A stretch of 64,000 nucleotides of DNA, from assembly GCF_003945595.2 (NCBI RefSeq), contig NW_024104421.1, positions 4,960,001 to 5,024,000 on the forward strand, read 5' to 3'. This DNA is from Pipra filicauda. Taxonomy: Eukaryota > Chordata > Aves > Passeriformes > Pipridae. Below the pieces are notes generated by a model. It searched no databases and was not told the origin of the DNA. It worked only from the letters and a program-made list of their open reading frames with translations. Numbering within the stretch: position 1 is the first letter of the stretch; every line of letters starts with the position of its first letter. The position numbers and the translations under genes were made by a program. Positions 22,441 through 35,803 of the stretch are shown piece after piece.

Positions 22441-24959
22441 ATGAAGTATGTTTTTACTTCCCTCTTACCAGCGAAGTGCATCATTCTATCCACGACAGTA
22501 TGGACCCGAGACAGCCAGGGCACAGCTGAAATCCACACCAAGGGCACAAAATGCAAAAGGAAAGTGCCTCACAAGAACGGTATTTTCCTACAGTGTCTAG
22601 AAAATTAGAACAATGATGAAGTTCAAGGGAGAGTGAGCTCAGCATTTACACTGCTGCTTAGAAATTAATAATTTGTGAGAATGAGGGTACTTTCCTGGGA
22701 AAAATACTATGGAGGTGGATTTACTTTTGATTCAATATGAGTCAGGTTTAGATTAAAACCTGGGCTGCTGAGCCAGCAGGTCTGCAATAGCAGTTGCTTC
22801 CAGCTGTTGACAAACAGCTATGAGAGGTTTTGGGCATCCAAGGTCCATCAGGCTTTAGATGTGCACCATGTCAAGTTTGCATTCACGTGGGCCACAGTGG
22901 GCCACAGATTATAAGCACCTTCTGCTTCTTCAGCTATGGCCAGCAAGAAGGTTACATGCAAAAGCCAGTCTATACTGGAAATTTTATAGTATAAATCTAG
23001 TATAGTCATAGAGATATTTATTGACTGAGTAACCAATCATAGAGAGTCACGTGAGTTTTATGTTTTATTGGTATTATATATGAGTGATTACGGTGACTAA
23101 ACAGTTGGTAACTTAACATGAAACTTCTGTATTGCTTGGTGCCTGGGGCAACTAAGTGTTGTATAACTTTATCTAACCTTGTGTTTGAAGGAGGGAGGAA
23201 TCACTGTTGATTCCAGGAAGTCCCTTTCGGACCTCGATTAACATATGTTGATGTGACTTCAGAGCAAGGCATCTCTCATGCAAACTTCTTGCATGGCAAG
23301 AGACATGGATCCCCTTGCCTTATCCTGCACACACACCTCCACTTGCTCATCTACTCAGAATTCTGTGCCTAAATCTGTTCAAGTTATGTGGTTAAGGCAG
23401 GTGCTTTGTGGCTAAATTTGCCTGTGACAAACACCATAAGATTAGTCAAATGATATAAAAGAACTCATCATAAATGTGCTGTACGACATAATGTATGTGT
23501 GCACAACAAACTGTTTTAAACCCCCACAGAAGTACAGGAAATTTACAGAAGCAGAAAGCCAGTTGTACTGGCCATAGCAGGTAGGAGTTAATCCAGCAAT
23601 CCTGAGAATCCTCCAAAGAAGCACTAAATACCTATGCTCAGGGGAAAAAAACCCCCACCAAAACCCAAAAAAAAACCAGCCAAAAAAACCCACCCCTCAC
23701 TAAATACCTATGCTAAGGGAAAAAAAACCAAACAAAACCCACAAAAAAACTTCAATGCCCCAAGGCTTAATTAATCAGATAAGCCACAGCTTTAACAAGC
23801 CAAAGGAGAATAGAGATTCAGTATCACAAGACTCATGGTTATCACCATGACATTTGCATCACTTATGCAGGGTTCCTGGAATCTACAGCAAGGAGAAATA
23901 ACTACTTACTTGCCTTTGTTGATATCACTAACCATCAACTAGACTGAAACTCTCTTAGAAAGGGCAGCATGGAGGTTTATGCCCTTCCATACCTGACAGA
24001 ATACACGATTTCCAGATGAGTCATTTTCATAAAATCTAGTCATACTTCACAGAGGAATTAGTTCAACTGATTTCTAAAAAAGAGCTTATAAAACACCTTT
24101 TCATGGTACTAGAAAATCCTCAAGTTAATGGAAATGCAGAGAAATCACATCAAACCATTATAAAAACCTGAAAGGAAACCGTAACTGCAACATTTAAATT
24201 ACCACAGATCCCTCTACAAATGCTTGAGCCAAGCTTAGCCTGTCTGAATCAATGGCTAAGTGGTAAAAGTACCCTTCAGAGCTGGGATACTCCAGACAAC
24301 CTCAGACTCTTCTCTCAAGAGACCAATGTGCAAATATACTGGGCTGCAGGCTGACCCTTGTAAGACAGCTTGCTGTTTAGCATTTAGGTAAAAATCAAGT
24401 ATGTTTAAAGAGGGTTTGTAGGCAGCAGAGGAACAGACCTCTAAGTTACCTCTGAACCTAGCCCTGCACAGGCAAGGCATTACCAGTCTAGCTTTGGGAT
24501 GAAGTATTTCCATCAGACCATATTGTCACTGGGACTCTTTCATGTGCAAACTATGGAAACCCAAGAGAGGAACTGAACAAATGGTGACTGGGGTTGTATG
24601 TGCAATAAACCCTATCTATTCAAGATAATCATAAGAAACCAAGAATCAAGGCCCCATTGAGGAGAAGTGAGAACAAGATGATGCCTTAAATCCATCAAAC
24701 AAGGAGATAACAGAGGAACAAAGTGCTGATAAGGCCAAAGAAGAATTTTGCTTGAACTTTCCTGCTAGCCTTTAGTAATCTGCGTAGTAAAATACACCTC
24801 CATAGTCTGTAGTATCCCCCTACTCAAATAAGCCCCTTTCCCATAGAGCATGCATGGCAAAAATAAACGGGTACTGTGCCTTTAAATGAAAGTGAGGAGA
24901 TATATTCACAGTGACTGTAGGTTTACATTGTTGTGTATAGGGGAAATGTTTATCTTTCA
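22441..24959. other. Intergenic, nothing recognised
   Basis: No gene supported. Contains the A/C-rich duplication at 23,622-23,750. Confidence 0.5.
23622..23750. repeat. A/C-rich tract with 76-bp duplication
   Basis: The 17-mer CACTAAATACCTATGCT at 23,622 recurs at 23,698, each time followed by a G-run and a long A/C-rich stretch (repeated AAACCC-like units). Confidence 0.9.
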
Positions 24960-25150
24960 CTGTTTGAAGTGTAAAAAAGTGGGTAGCTGGTATACTGAGT
25001 GGGTGCTAGCTTTGGATTTACCACTCAACACCCAGCTCTGTGCAGACATGAAATAAATACAGATCTCGACTCTGTGTAAATTGGCTTCTTTGTGCTGGGT
25101 AAAACCCATACTTGGGACTACACTGGGACTGTTGTAGATGACAGTCACTA
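24960..25150 (+). repeat. LTR family E, copy 4
   Basis: Contains 'caacacccagctctgtgcag', then 'catgaaataaatacag', 'ctctgtgtaaattggcttc' and 'acccatacttgggac', the same order as the other family E copies. Confidence 0.55.
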
Positions 25151-25812
25151 GCTTGGTTTTGCTCTTGTTTTGTGGCAAAACACTCAGTAATGTTTCAAGT
25201 TCTCTGCAATGTGTGTACACACATGTTCTTCAGAGGGGTAAGCCAAGAAAACTGTAACCTTACTTTTAGGGCATTTGATAAGCATCAGCTCTTAAGATAC
25301 TACATGATCCTAGGTTGATAGGTCCACAAATCCCGAATATGCCTTAGCAAATTTTATGACAGTATATTAGTCTATACTTATTAAAAAGATACAGAAGGAC
25401 TGGAAAGCATAACAGACAAAACATCAGAGAAGCAAAGAGCTTTCCTGTGGTGAGTCCAGCTAGAACTTGCTTGACAACAGAATAGGCAAATACAACCAGC
25501 AATTTAACTTACATTATGTTAGTGATTGATAGCATTCTTTGAAATCCTAGTCTGCAAATGACCCCACACTTTTGTTTGGAACCTATGCAGACATTTGCAT
25601 CATAAATACTATGGTTGTTCCAGAAGTGAGAGTGGAAGTGTGCTTGGGCAAGCGGAAACATGAGAAGAAACAGTAGAACAAGGACTAGAACAACAGCATA
25701 TATTGTTATCTAAGGTCAACAGTTCACCTGGATCACAGCACAAGGTATGAATGGTTTCATTCAATAACCAGAGAGCAAGAAAATGAAACCATAGATTAAG
25801 ATGACAGGAGGA

Positions 25813-26170
25813 TAAAGGAATTGGCCTGGAGCCAGAACATAACCAGAAAGGGAAAACAAAAGCAGAGCATTGACACAGCAGTGTTGTCTAAGACTCATGT
25901 GGAGTGAAACTGGATACTAAGATCACAGTAAGTGCTGACTCTCAAAGGTTATCCAAATGCAGTTTGTTTAGGACATGTAGAGAGTATTCAGTACTGGCAT
26001 GTCTCGTCCTGCATGTTGAGCACAAATCGTCTTGGCCAGGTTAATTAGACACACACACTGATACTTCTGTTGGTGAAAATATGAGTAAACAGAGTCAGCT
26101 GATTCATGAAGTTAAATAAAAATCACTTTCCTTATCTGTATGGTCTCCTAGTGAGTTTTGTTTTCTTAAC
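25813..26170 (+). repeat. LTR family J, copy 1
   Basis: Runs parallel to 38,229-38,610: 'ttggcctggagcca', 'agaaagggaaaacaaaagc', 'taagactcatgtgga', 'gttaaataaaaatcac'. An AATAAA near 26,116 marks the polyadenylation region. Confidence 0.55.
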
Positions 26171-26649
26171 TGCCACATAAGTTGGCAGAGAATCCAAAGC
26201 GAGAAGGCAAGATGAAATCTTTCCACCATTGTTTCTTCATTGTGAAAGGAAGTGGCTGGATCCATTCATTGAAAAAGAAAAAAAAGGTAGGAACCACACA
26301 CAGTGACTCATAATTTAAATAGAGAAAAAAACCCAATTTCTATATAGTAGTTAGGTCTGTTGATGCAGAGATTTGTGATAGGAACACTAAGGCTGGCAAA
26401 TACAAAAGTGTGTCTGAAAGCACCAGCAGAAACAGTTTACAGAAGGGCTAAAAGAATAGTGAGTGTTGGTGGCATAGAGATCAGACGGTTAACAAGACCT
26501 CAGAACATCAGTGAGCATACTGGGAAAATGAAGGACAGAACTGAAGATGTGGAGAATGGAAGGAAGATAAAGAACAGGATTTGATAACCAGAGAGGCAGA
26601 CACAAGGAGGAGTATATCAGCAAAGTTAGTTGGTTAATTTAACATTTAA

Positions 26650-27025
26650 GGGCTTCTATGATTAAGTGCTGCTAGATTCTTTAGACATATACCATCGACC
26701 AAGTCTGAGCCTAAGTTTGGATCCAACTGCACCCAAACTCCTCTCTGAGAAGGAATTTAGAAAGCAAGGGGGTCCACTCTGAATCTTGCAACTCAGTGAA
26801 AGATCTCCCTTACCCTTTTCTCCCTTAAGCCTTTTAAACCCCTGCTCTCCACATAAATCACTCTAAATTGATTCTAATTTGCTTTTCCTTTATATGTATT
26901 ATCCGTGTAGTAAGTAGTAGAGTGAATCTTGCCATCAAACTTTGTTGTGCTTTTGCAAATTCATATTAAAGTTTGGTTTCACTATTACCTTTGATGGGGA
27001 TTCTTTAAGTGACCTAAACCATTTA
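26650..27025 (+). repeat. LTR family D fragment
   Basis: Shares the 'cctaagtttggatccaac', 'ctctctgagaaggaatttag' and 'gcaagggggtcc' motifs, then the terminal part 'ttgccatcaaactttgtt' and 'gattctttaagtgacctaaa' also seen at 34,560-34,687. Confidence 0.65.
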
Positions 27026-30000
27026 TTTTGTGACAGGTCCAAGGCAGGAAGAGGACATAAGACAATTGAAATTGGAAACTTTTCAGGCTGCAAGCATAAA
27101 AGTGCCAGATTCGACACGTCCTTCTTAGTCATCATGCCAACCACACAGGCAATAGTTTTACCGCAAAAAATGTCAGAAAGGCAAGCTGGTGCCAGCTCCA
27201 AAACACCCCCCCTCCAAAAAAAAGAAAAAAAATCAAACAAGCTAGCAGTGAATCAGGCAATACACTCCATGTTTGGAAATGTTTAGACAAAAGAAATATT
27301 CCAGGTGGCAGAAAACAGACTTTCTCAGATTTATATTGCCTGAAAAAGCAAATACTCCTGAAAACTCATCTCTTGGCTCACTGTTGCATCCATGTTACAA
27401 CAGGCTTCAAGTGGAAGTAATCAGAGGCAAGACAAACATCAGAGGTCTATTTGCCCTTACTAAGGTAAAAGTGAAAGGCACAGCACTGTATAATGGCACT
27501 GATTGATTCTGCACACCCTGAGGCAGTGGTGCCTGTGCCATTTGTAGTTGTTATTATTATAGTGGAGTTATAACCATTAGCCTGCTAGTGGTATGTGGGT
27601 TTTGTTACTATTGTTGTTGTTGCAGTCTTAGGTGTACATCTAAAGATGGTTCCAGTTCTGGTATCAGTTATACACATCCTCAACAGATTCTACACATGAT
27701 CATGTTGTGGGTCCCTTATGCAGTGTTTGAATTACAGGCATTTTGGTTTCCTTCAGTATTGGGCTGCAACATGTACCATTTGTGCAGACTAAAGAAATAC
27801 ATTGTACTACTACAATTTGTTGTTTGAATAACTGGATTCTCAACAGCAAAGCATTGCTATCAGTCTGGTGACAACGGTACCAACATTAGTAGTCTAATTA
27901 ATATAATTATTACAGAAAAAGCCACATTAATTATCAGTTAAAGCAGATGTATGGAAACTTTCCAGTACCTACCTACCCTGTTCTTTGGCGTAAGAATCAC
28001 CCTTCCACTACCACTCTGGCCCCAGAAGCTGACAGTGAAAAAGGAGAGTTATGGTGATTTGTTGGTGTCCTTTGTTCTTCACTGGGAGAAATGTGATGCT
28101 GTTGGTGGGGACTTCCTCACTCTAGGGTCTGTGCTTGGATTTATTTTTACATGTCTTGTAACATGCACCACAGCTTCCTCTTTCTTTATTGCTTCACAAT
28201 TCCTTATTATAACAAAATTCACTGTCTGTGGTTTAGTTTATGTTAAATACTTGCCCCTTGTTCTCTCTCTCTTTTTTTTTTCCTTAAAACCAGTTTTATC
28301 CGGCTCCCAAGGCTGCATTCCTTCAGTGACTGGTAATTGACCACTGGTAACTTGTTTATGACCCTGAGGTCTCTGGTACTATCCTGTACTTGTACTTTCA
28401 AGGCCTCTGCTATCATCCTGTACTCAATACTCTTCCAGGAGCTTCTAGGTCACAGACACAGAATAATGACCTATTTACACTAACTATAGTTACATAAAAA
28501 GCTACTATAACAGTATAACACTCATGAAGTTAACTAATGTTGAAACAAGTTAGATAATATTATATGTAATCTGATTGCTAGGCAACTGCTGTTACAGCTA
28601 AATAAACAAATGCAAAGCCCCATGCAGGCCAAAACAAGCTCAGACAAAGCAGCTGTTGACAAATCTCGGCCTTCAAGCAGTACAAAACTAAATCACAGCC
28701 TCTGGCCTCTGTACCAGCAATGACACCACCACTTTACTTGGGCTTCAAGGCTACACCGTCAAGATACAGTTTCCTGAGAGCATTTCCATTTATGACCCCA
28801 TGAGTTTTGCATCTATCAAGATACCCTGGTAGCATAGCTCATGTTTTCCCTGATGGAGCTTGACATACTTTAACATATAGTATCTTGATAGTTTTATCTG
28901 GGTGTAGAGTCCTAATAGTCTAAGCACATTCCAACATGGTTCCCTTCTAGGGTTAATGACTAGATACTTCCCTGTTCTAGAAACCTTCAAAATTCACTTT
29001 ATACATCAATGGTAATACAATACATGCATACAACACCTTTCTTTTCAACTGCTTTTCCTTAATATCTGTCTAATTATGGCATATTACTGATATCAGTTTA
29101 AATCTGATTCTGTTCAGGTTATGATACTGTGCCCTTAGTAATGAAGGACCAAAACAAGAATGTCCAACAACTGTAAAAGAATACCTTGTGGGTGGAAGAC
29201 TTTGAAGCATGAATGCATAATTTCAGCAAAATCTGGCTGACTGTTGGAAGTTCAGTGTTAAGTGCATTGGATATATACCTGTGAACATCCATGGGGATGA
29301 ACTTCTGGGCAGGTAATTCCAAGTATGCAGGCCTGCAAGTGATTTTAGAGAGGTGATAGAAGGATGAGTGGTTTGAGATTCAGATTATTGTGCACAGGGA
29401 ATACGATTTTGGATATCTGCTTGAGCTGAAATGTGAAAGTCAGGAGATGGGAAGATTATTTCAAATAAGGATCCATGTAGAGAGATTGAGAAATGGATGA
29501 GTCAGTCTAGGAACCATTTGTGGATCAGACATGTGAAAGCTCACCAGAGAAATGAGATTAGGGAACTGAATGAAAGAGTGGTGGTTATGCCCGTTAGAGA
29601 GATTGCCAGCCTGAGGCATGTGATACAATCAATAACAGTAAACATCAGTGCCCAACAGAAACATGAAGATTAGGAAAACAGGAAAGGGAAAAGAAAGCAT
29701 AGGAATAAAAAAACATATAATGCATTAACATGATAACTGGAAATACATCCCACATGCGTGACTTGACAAGTTGCTGACTCAGCTGGAGGCCTTTGTTCCG
29801 AGGGTTTAGTGACCATGACCAGCCTCCAAGGTCTGAGGATGAAGCAACAGTTGCAAGTGCTGACTGACCTTCAGTCATCCTGACTGCACAAGTGGTGCAC
29901 GAAAACCATGAAAACTGTTACAGGGGCATGACAGAAGACAGTGAACGAGAGAAGGAAGAACTGAAATTACTAGTTATCCCTGACCTTGACAGTTTTAAGA

Positions 30001-32742
30001 AGCTCAAATTTGAGTGGCACCTGGGATTTAATTCTTTGAAACACTTTTCTGCAATTAAGATGATGTTCATTATGCCCTTACCTTCACAAGAAACTCCTTC
30101 CGAGTGAGATATTCTAACCTGGATAACTGAGTTGCATCAGGAATGGTCAGAGATATAAAGCAAAATAGAAAATTGCTAGAATAGGAATGATAGAAGTGAA
30201 GGTGCCCCTCCAAATATATATATATGCAGAGACTGGGGACACAGTTTTGTGTTTGAAATTGTTGACAGAACACAATTTGCAGGATAAAGGTGGAGGTCCT
30301 TCTGTGACTATAAATAGAATGAGTCCTCTGTCATATAAAATCAATGAAATGTCATAATGAAAAAATGAGTGTGTGCATCACAGTTAAGGCATATAGAATA
30401 CTAAAAATATTCTGCTGGTTTATAGCCCTTTGATAGACATTGCAAGGTGAGGACCTGGAGGTTGGCGAGGAGTCAAGGACAGGGCTTGGTGTGCACCATC
30501 AAGTCTCAGTCCACAAAGTGAACATCCTGTGCCTGCTGATAATCATCAGTTCACAGTGACCCCAGGTTCCAGTTACTGCAACATTGAACTGTTTGATGTG
30601 CAACCACGTGAGCGGGATAATCTCCCGTCAAAGAGAAAGGAGTACCTAAGTGGAGGCAGGGTCAACCCTGAGCTGTCCCTCAACTGGATGCTTTCCCTGA
30701 CTCACTGCTCTTCCCAAGGGCAGCAGGGCAGGGCTGGCAGCCAGGACTGTCCTACCACCCCAGCTGGGGAGCAGGGCAGGTGGGGGCAGTCCCAGTGACT
30801 GGCAATGGGCACTGCTGGGACATCAGCCCATGGATCAGGGTCAGGGCCAGGCCCGGTGAGGGGAACCAGGGCCAGACACAGCTCCAGGATGGCTGGGCAA
30901 GGCCCCGGGTACGGATCCAGGTAGGGACATAACCTAGATCTAGGTAAAAAGAGAAAAATGGAAACAGTTTGACAGCATCTCCACAAGTGAAACACTGTTT
31001 CTTTCAGTGAAAACAGATTTTTCACCTATTATTGGTGAAGACGATGGAAATGATGAGTCTGTCTGCCCTCACTATTCTGAGAATTGTGGAAAGTCAGTGC
31101 AATGGATCAGTAACATTTTTCATGTTTCAAGATGCAGGGAACAATACTGTTACTGATTGTGGGTTTTGATTGGAAGAAAATTAACTTGTGTGAACTAATA
31201 ACGTTAGCAATCTGACCTAGAGAGTTTATTCAGACTTAATCTTGTAAAAAATCAACATAACTTAGAGCAATTGTAATGGAATCTGGGCATCTAGGTGAGT
31301 TGAAACACATGAACTAAGACATGCCATGGACTGAGATTAAAATGCATGTGACCCCGAGACAGAATGGAAATTGAAACCAGGATGTGGTTAGTTCATGTTA
31401 CCTCCATTTTTGAATACCACCATTCATAATAACTTGCGATCCTAGTGCCACAAGATCCCTTCTTTATTCTTTACCTCATATTATATCTAATTACCCATTT
31501 TCTCTTCCCCTGATCCCACCTTTTCACTGTCCCTACCCATACCTGCTTGTCTCTGACCAGATTTCTCCCAAAATAAACAACATTCCCCATAGTATTTCTT
31601 TCAAATTAGCCCTAATTTGGCTACTCCCGATGTTCCTTTTCAACCTTGTGTTTCCAACACTGTTACCTCAGCAATTTGGCCCAGTGCAGTGTAACTGATA
31701 TAATTGCTGTATCAGCTTTCAAGAAGAGCAAGCTTATATCCTGACACCACCTTCCAATAATTAATTCATGATTGTTACGTTTCACAGACTCCCTTACTTT
31801 TTGAAATTGCTCTCCTGTCCACAGTTCAGCCATGGCACACAGCAGGGGCATCACACCCAATTCTGGCTTAGGTTGCTAATTTTAGGAGCTCTCTGAACAC
31901 AGGCACAGAGTGTAGTTTAGAAAAGAGATATTGTTTGCTCTTTGCAGGGTGCAAGGTGGAAGTTTCCAATTCAAGCATACCATGGCCAAAAAGTTACCTC
32001 TTTCATACAGTAAATTTCACATAAACCCACCTATCTAATACATATTCTCCGCTTACCAAATGCATATTTATTTGGGTGATGTAATCTTAGATTGCTTTAT
32101 TTGGGTGAATCTTACAGGACAAGAAACCCAAAGTTCTTTTCTTCATTAAGCAACTTCTATTGTATAAGTTATCTGACAAAATCAGTTATGCTTAAAAAAG
32201 ATGAGAAAATTCAGCCCGAGGAGGGACAGATAATTCCACTCAAAGACGTGAACTGCATTGTCCTGCTGGTCACATCTCATTGTAGATAGCTCCTGATTGC
32301 ACAGTATTCTCAGCTCTTGACCAAGGAGAGGCCATGTCTGACAGTGGAGTAAAGGGACAGGGATGCCACAAAACCAGCACTAGGCTGGGAGTCATGCTCT
32401 GACAACTTGGAATCTAAAGAAGGCAAAGGTCAAGGATCCCCAAAAGATTAAGCACTGACCAGCAAAGAAACCAAAAAGCCTTGGGCAACAAGAAAACCGT
32501 TATAGGATAAGTACCTGAAGTCCATCTGCTGCAACACACTCCTGATTTCTCTGCTGTAATGGGAAGTTGTGACATGCCTGTGAGTGTGTGCAAGGGTAAT
32601 TAGAAGTGCAGCATGACACTGAGTTTGTCTTAATAAAGAAACAAGTTTTAATTTCTCACTTGCATTAAACATGTTGGGCCCATGAAACCTGTTTGGCATG
32701 TTGAGAAGGATATTCAGCTCTGTAGCAACTGATTTTCAGATC
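27026..32742. other. Intergenic, nothing clearly recognised
   Basis: Nearly 6 kb without a supported gene. The 129-codon open frame at 27,951-28,340 has biased hydrophobic composition and no splice or homology support. A short (AT)n run lies at about 30,217 and G/C-rich 'agggccaggg' repetition at 30,715-30,905. Confidence 0.45.
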
Positions 32743-32938
32743 ACAGAATCATAGAATACCTCATATTAGAAGGGACCCACAAGGATCATCAAAGTCCAAC
32801 TCCCTGCTCCTCACAGGACTTTCTTAAACCAAACCAAATGACAAAGGATGTTGTTCAGATGCTCCTTTAGCTCTGACAGGCTTGGTGTCATGACCACTCC
32901 CCTGAGGAGCTTATTCCATTGACTGGCCATCCTGTCGG

Positions 32939-33598
32939 TCATGCCAAATTTGTGCCCCAAAAGGCGCAGAGAAACTGCTCAGAGACAAAGTTTTAGTCTT
33001 TAAGCAGCGAGGTATTTATTTTAGGCAACGTTGGGGAACTCCCAGCTCGCGCTGGACAAAGAGCTCCGAAGCACTCAGTGAAAAGCCAGACTATTATACA
33101 ATTCTTGCAAGAGACTACATCATCATTTCATGAATATTCATGTTATTGCAACATTTCATTGTAATATTCATAGTAGGTGGAGTTAGGGCAGAGTTAAGGG
33201 TGCAGTCATCATTTTGGGGAGATCCTTGGTGGTACATCCTCTTACTTCGGCCTTGGGGGTCCTTGTTTTACTCCTCTTTCTCAGTTAATCTTTTGAACTT
33301 TCCTCAGTTTGGCTGACTCCAACATGTATTTGGCTGGAGTTTCTGGACTCTGGCCCTTCTCTTTCCTCCTTATCTTCCTGTGTTCCTTCCATATGTCTAT
33401 TTATGTGTGTGTTAGCATTTTTGGTGCTCTTACTCTATGTTCTTTTGTGTCAGTGTGTCAGATTTATGTATGTGTTATCTTCTGCTACTCCTTGAAACTT
33501 AGTTCTTTGTTTCTTTGCTCAGAGCATGCATTCTAAGTTAACTCTTCAGGCCTTGCTCTGCTTCACCAGGTTAACTTTTCAGGCCTTGCTCTGTTTCA
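32939..33598 (-). repeat. Solo LTR family B inside CR1
   Basis: Inserted within the CR1 at its 'cctgtcggtgaagaac' site, leaving TCGG on both sides (32,935-32,938 and 33,599-33,602), which fits a 4-bp target duplication. Read on the minus strand it has a polyadenylation signal near 33,014 and a TATA-like box near 33,095. It closely matches 52,512-53,953 ('gccccaaaaggcgca', 'aacgttggggaactccca'). Its 5' part holds a doubled 'cttcaggccttgctctg' unit. Confidence 0.85.
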
Positions 33599-33715
33599 TC
33601 GGTGAAGAACCTTTTCCAAATGTCCAATCTGAACCTCCCTCAGCACAGATTCATTACATTTCCTCCTGCTGGTCACCAGAGAGAGGAGATCAGCACTTCT
33701 CCCTCCACTGCTCCC

Positions 33716-34687
33716 TGTGGTGGTACATTTCCTCCCCTCCTCAGGCTGCTCTACAGTCTCAGGAATTCTCATTAGGAGTAAGCTGTGAGTAATGACTTAG
33801 GCAATGAAGCTTTCCTGGACCTTATCTCATGCATGACTGAGGCAGGAAGGCACTGTCCGCAGCAGGAGCTTCTGTTAGCTAACAAAGGACAAGAGACAGG
33901 CAGCCATTCTGTGACAGTCTTGGAACATTACTTGCCTGAATCATCCTGGAGACTGACAGATGACTGAAGCCAAGCATTTTGTAACCCTATAAACAGCAGT
34001 CTTAAGTGAGACCCCTGGAGCTCTCCTGGACCTCAGTGGGCTGCATGTGCCAGCCTCTCACTGTGGGTGGGATGCCTCTCAGAGCTGGCCAACTCTAAGA
34101 CTTGGAGGACCATCACTGAAAGCTAAAAACTGGGTTGACAGCCCCACTCCTCACAGCTCAACCCTTCACCTGTTGAGAGATGCAAAGACATTCCACATGA
34201 GTATTTCACTGATCTGGGGGTGGTGGTGATGTGGTGTTGGTGGAATTTTTAACAGGTACCTTTGAATGTATTGGCTTTGCACACCCTGTAGCAAGTATAG
34301 TATGAATATTGCCAACTCAGATTTGTAATTAAGTTACTTCTGTACTTATATGTTCTACTGAACCATTTTGTAGTGTTGAGATAATGATTAAGCTCCTAAA
34401 TCCTTTAGACATAAAACCATTGAGTAAGCCTGAAGCTAAGTTTGACTCAATCTGAGGGTCTCCCTTATCCTTTAGCACTCTTACTTTTTGTATCCCAGTC
34501 TCAGTGAAAATGATTTTAAACAAGTTCTGATCCAGATTTCCTTTATATCCTTTATTTATGTAGCAATAGAGCAAACCTTGCCATTTAACTGTGTTAAGTC
34601 ATGCTTTCACAAATATATATTAAAACCTTCTTTTGTTAATACCTTTGGTGGTGATTCTTTAAGCAACCAAAGCACTCATTCACGACA
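33716..34687 (+). repeat. LTR-like insertion, ends in family D
   Basis: This 972-bp block interrupts the CR1 and has TG...CA ends (TGTGGTGG to CACGACA). Its 3' third matches family D ('aaatcctttagacataaaac', 'attctttaagcaacc'). The 5' part is less similar to the other D copies, so it may be a diverged subfamily or a composite. A clean target duplication is not visible. Confidence 0.65.
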
Positions 34688-35077
34688 CCCACCTCGAGGA
34701 AGTTGTAGACTGCAATGGGGTCACCCCTCAGTCTTCTCTTCTCCAAACTGAGCAAACCAAGTGACCTCTGCCACTCTTCATAAGTGTTGCACTTGAGGTT
34801 GTTCACCATCTTGGTCATTCTTTTCTGGTCACTCTCTAATAGTTTGATGTCATTTTGATATTGAGGTGCCCAAAATCACACACAAAACTCCCCCTACAGA
34901 GGTGAGGCTGCACCAGTGTAGGGCAGAGTAGAGCAGGACAACCACCTCCATCAAACAGTCCAGGACATGGTTGGCCCTTTTGACTGCCAGGGAGCACTGT
35001 CGACTTATCCTCTACTTGCTGTCGACCCAAGCCCCCAGATCTCTTTTCAGGGGGCTGTTCTTCAGCCTCTCATCCCT

Positions 35078-35803
35078 GTTACGATCCTATAAGTGAGAGA
35101 TGCCTCCGCCCAAATTAAGGTGCGAATGAGACCATATATCGAAGTCAGCAATACAGATTTTATTTAAAAATAAACGTAAGGTAGAGAGATAGAAATAGTA
35201 AAAGAAATAGAGTGGGGTGGGGAGAGAGAGAGAGATCAAGCAGAAAATCCATCACCTCTGAATCCAGCAGTGTCCTGTTTGTCTATCCTCAACCTGGCCT
35301 ATTCAGTGGTGGGAGTCCCAGGTCATTCTTCTGGTGGTATACAGTCCAAGTTCTGAGTACTTACGGAGGCATACTCCTAATTTACATATGAAGCAAGGAT
35401 GGGAGAGCCTTCCTTGCATGCTAAGTGAGGATGGGTGTGTCCTCTTTCTGTGTATGTTTCCTCCAAGATTTCGAGGGGCTTTGGCGGTTGTTGGTGTCAC
35501 AGATGTTCTCTGTCCCATAGCTTGGGGTCATCTTTCTTTGACTGGTGATATGTGTATGAGCAGTTGCTTCTTTCACAGTTTGCCACAGTGGGAATTTTTG
35601 TCCGGATGCATTAACCAGGATGTGCTAACCAGATCTCCTTCTTCCAGGAATTAGCTCCTTCCTTTTGCTCCCTTCTGTGCTCCCTTCTGTGTTTGTCTCA
35701 AGCTCCTGGTGTGGTGGCTATCGCATGTCTTATCTTATGGCAAGTTCCTTCTCTGGCCTTAACCATGTTTCAGACAGGCAACTGTGCTCTTTAGCTCCTT
35801 ACA
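35078..35803 (-). repeat. Solo LTR family A inside CR1
   Basis: Begins TGTTACGATCC and ends CCTTACA within the CR1, with TCCC-like flanks on both sides. The left 100 bases match 50,647 ('cccaaattaaggtgc', 'aatgagaccatat'). The antisense polyadenylation signal (ttttattt near 35,160) places its transcription on the minus strand. Confidence 0.8.

Noticed and set aside
27951..28340. 129-codon open frame with hydrophobic stretches, resembling a small membrane protein
   Set aside because: No homology I recognise, T-rich composition alone explains the hydrophobicity, and no splice or promoter context supports it.
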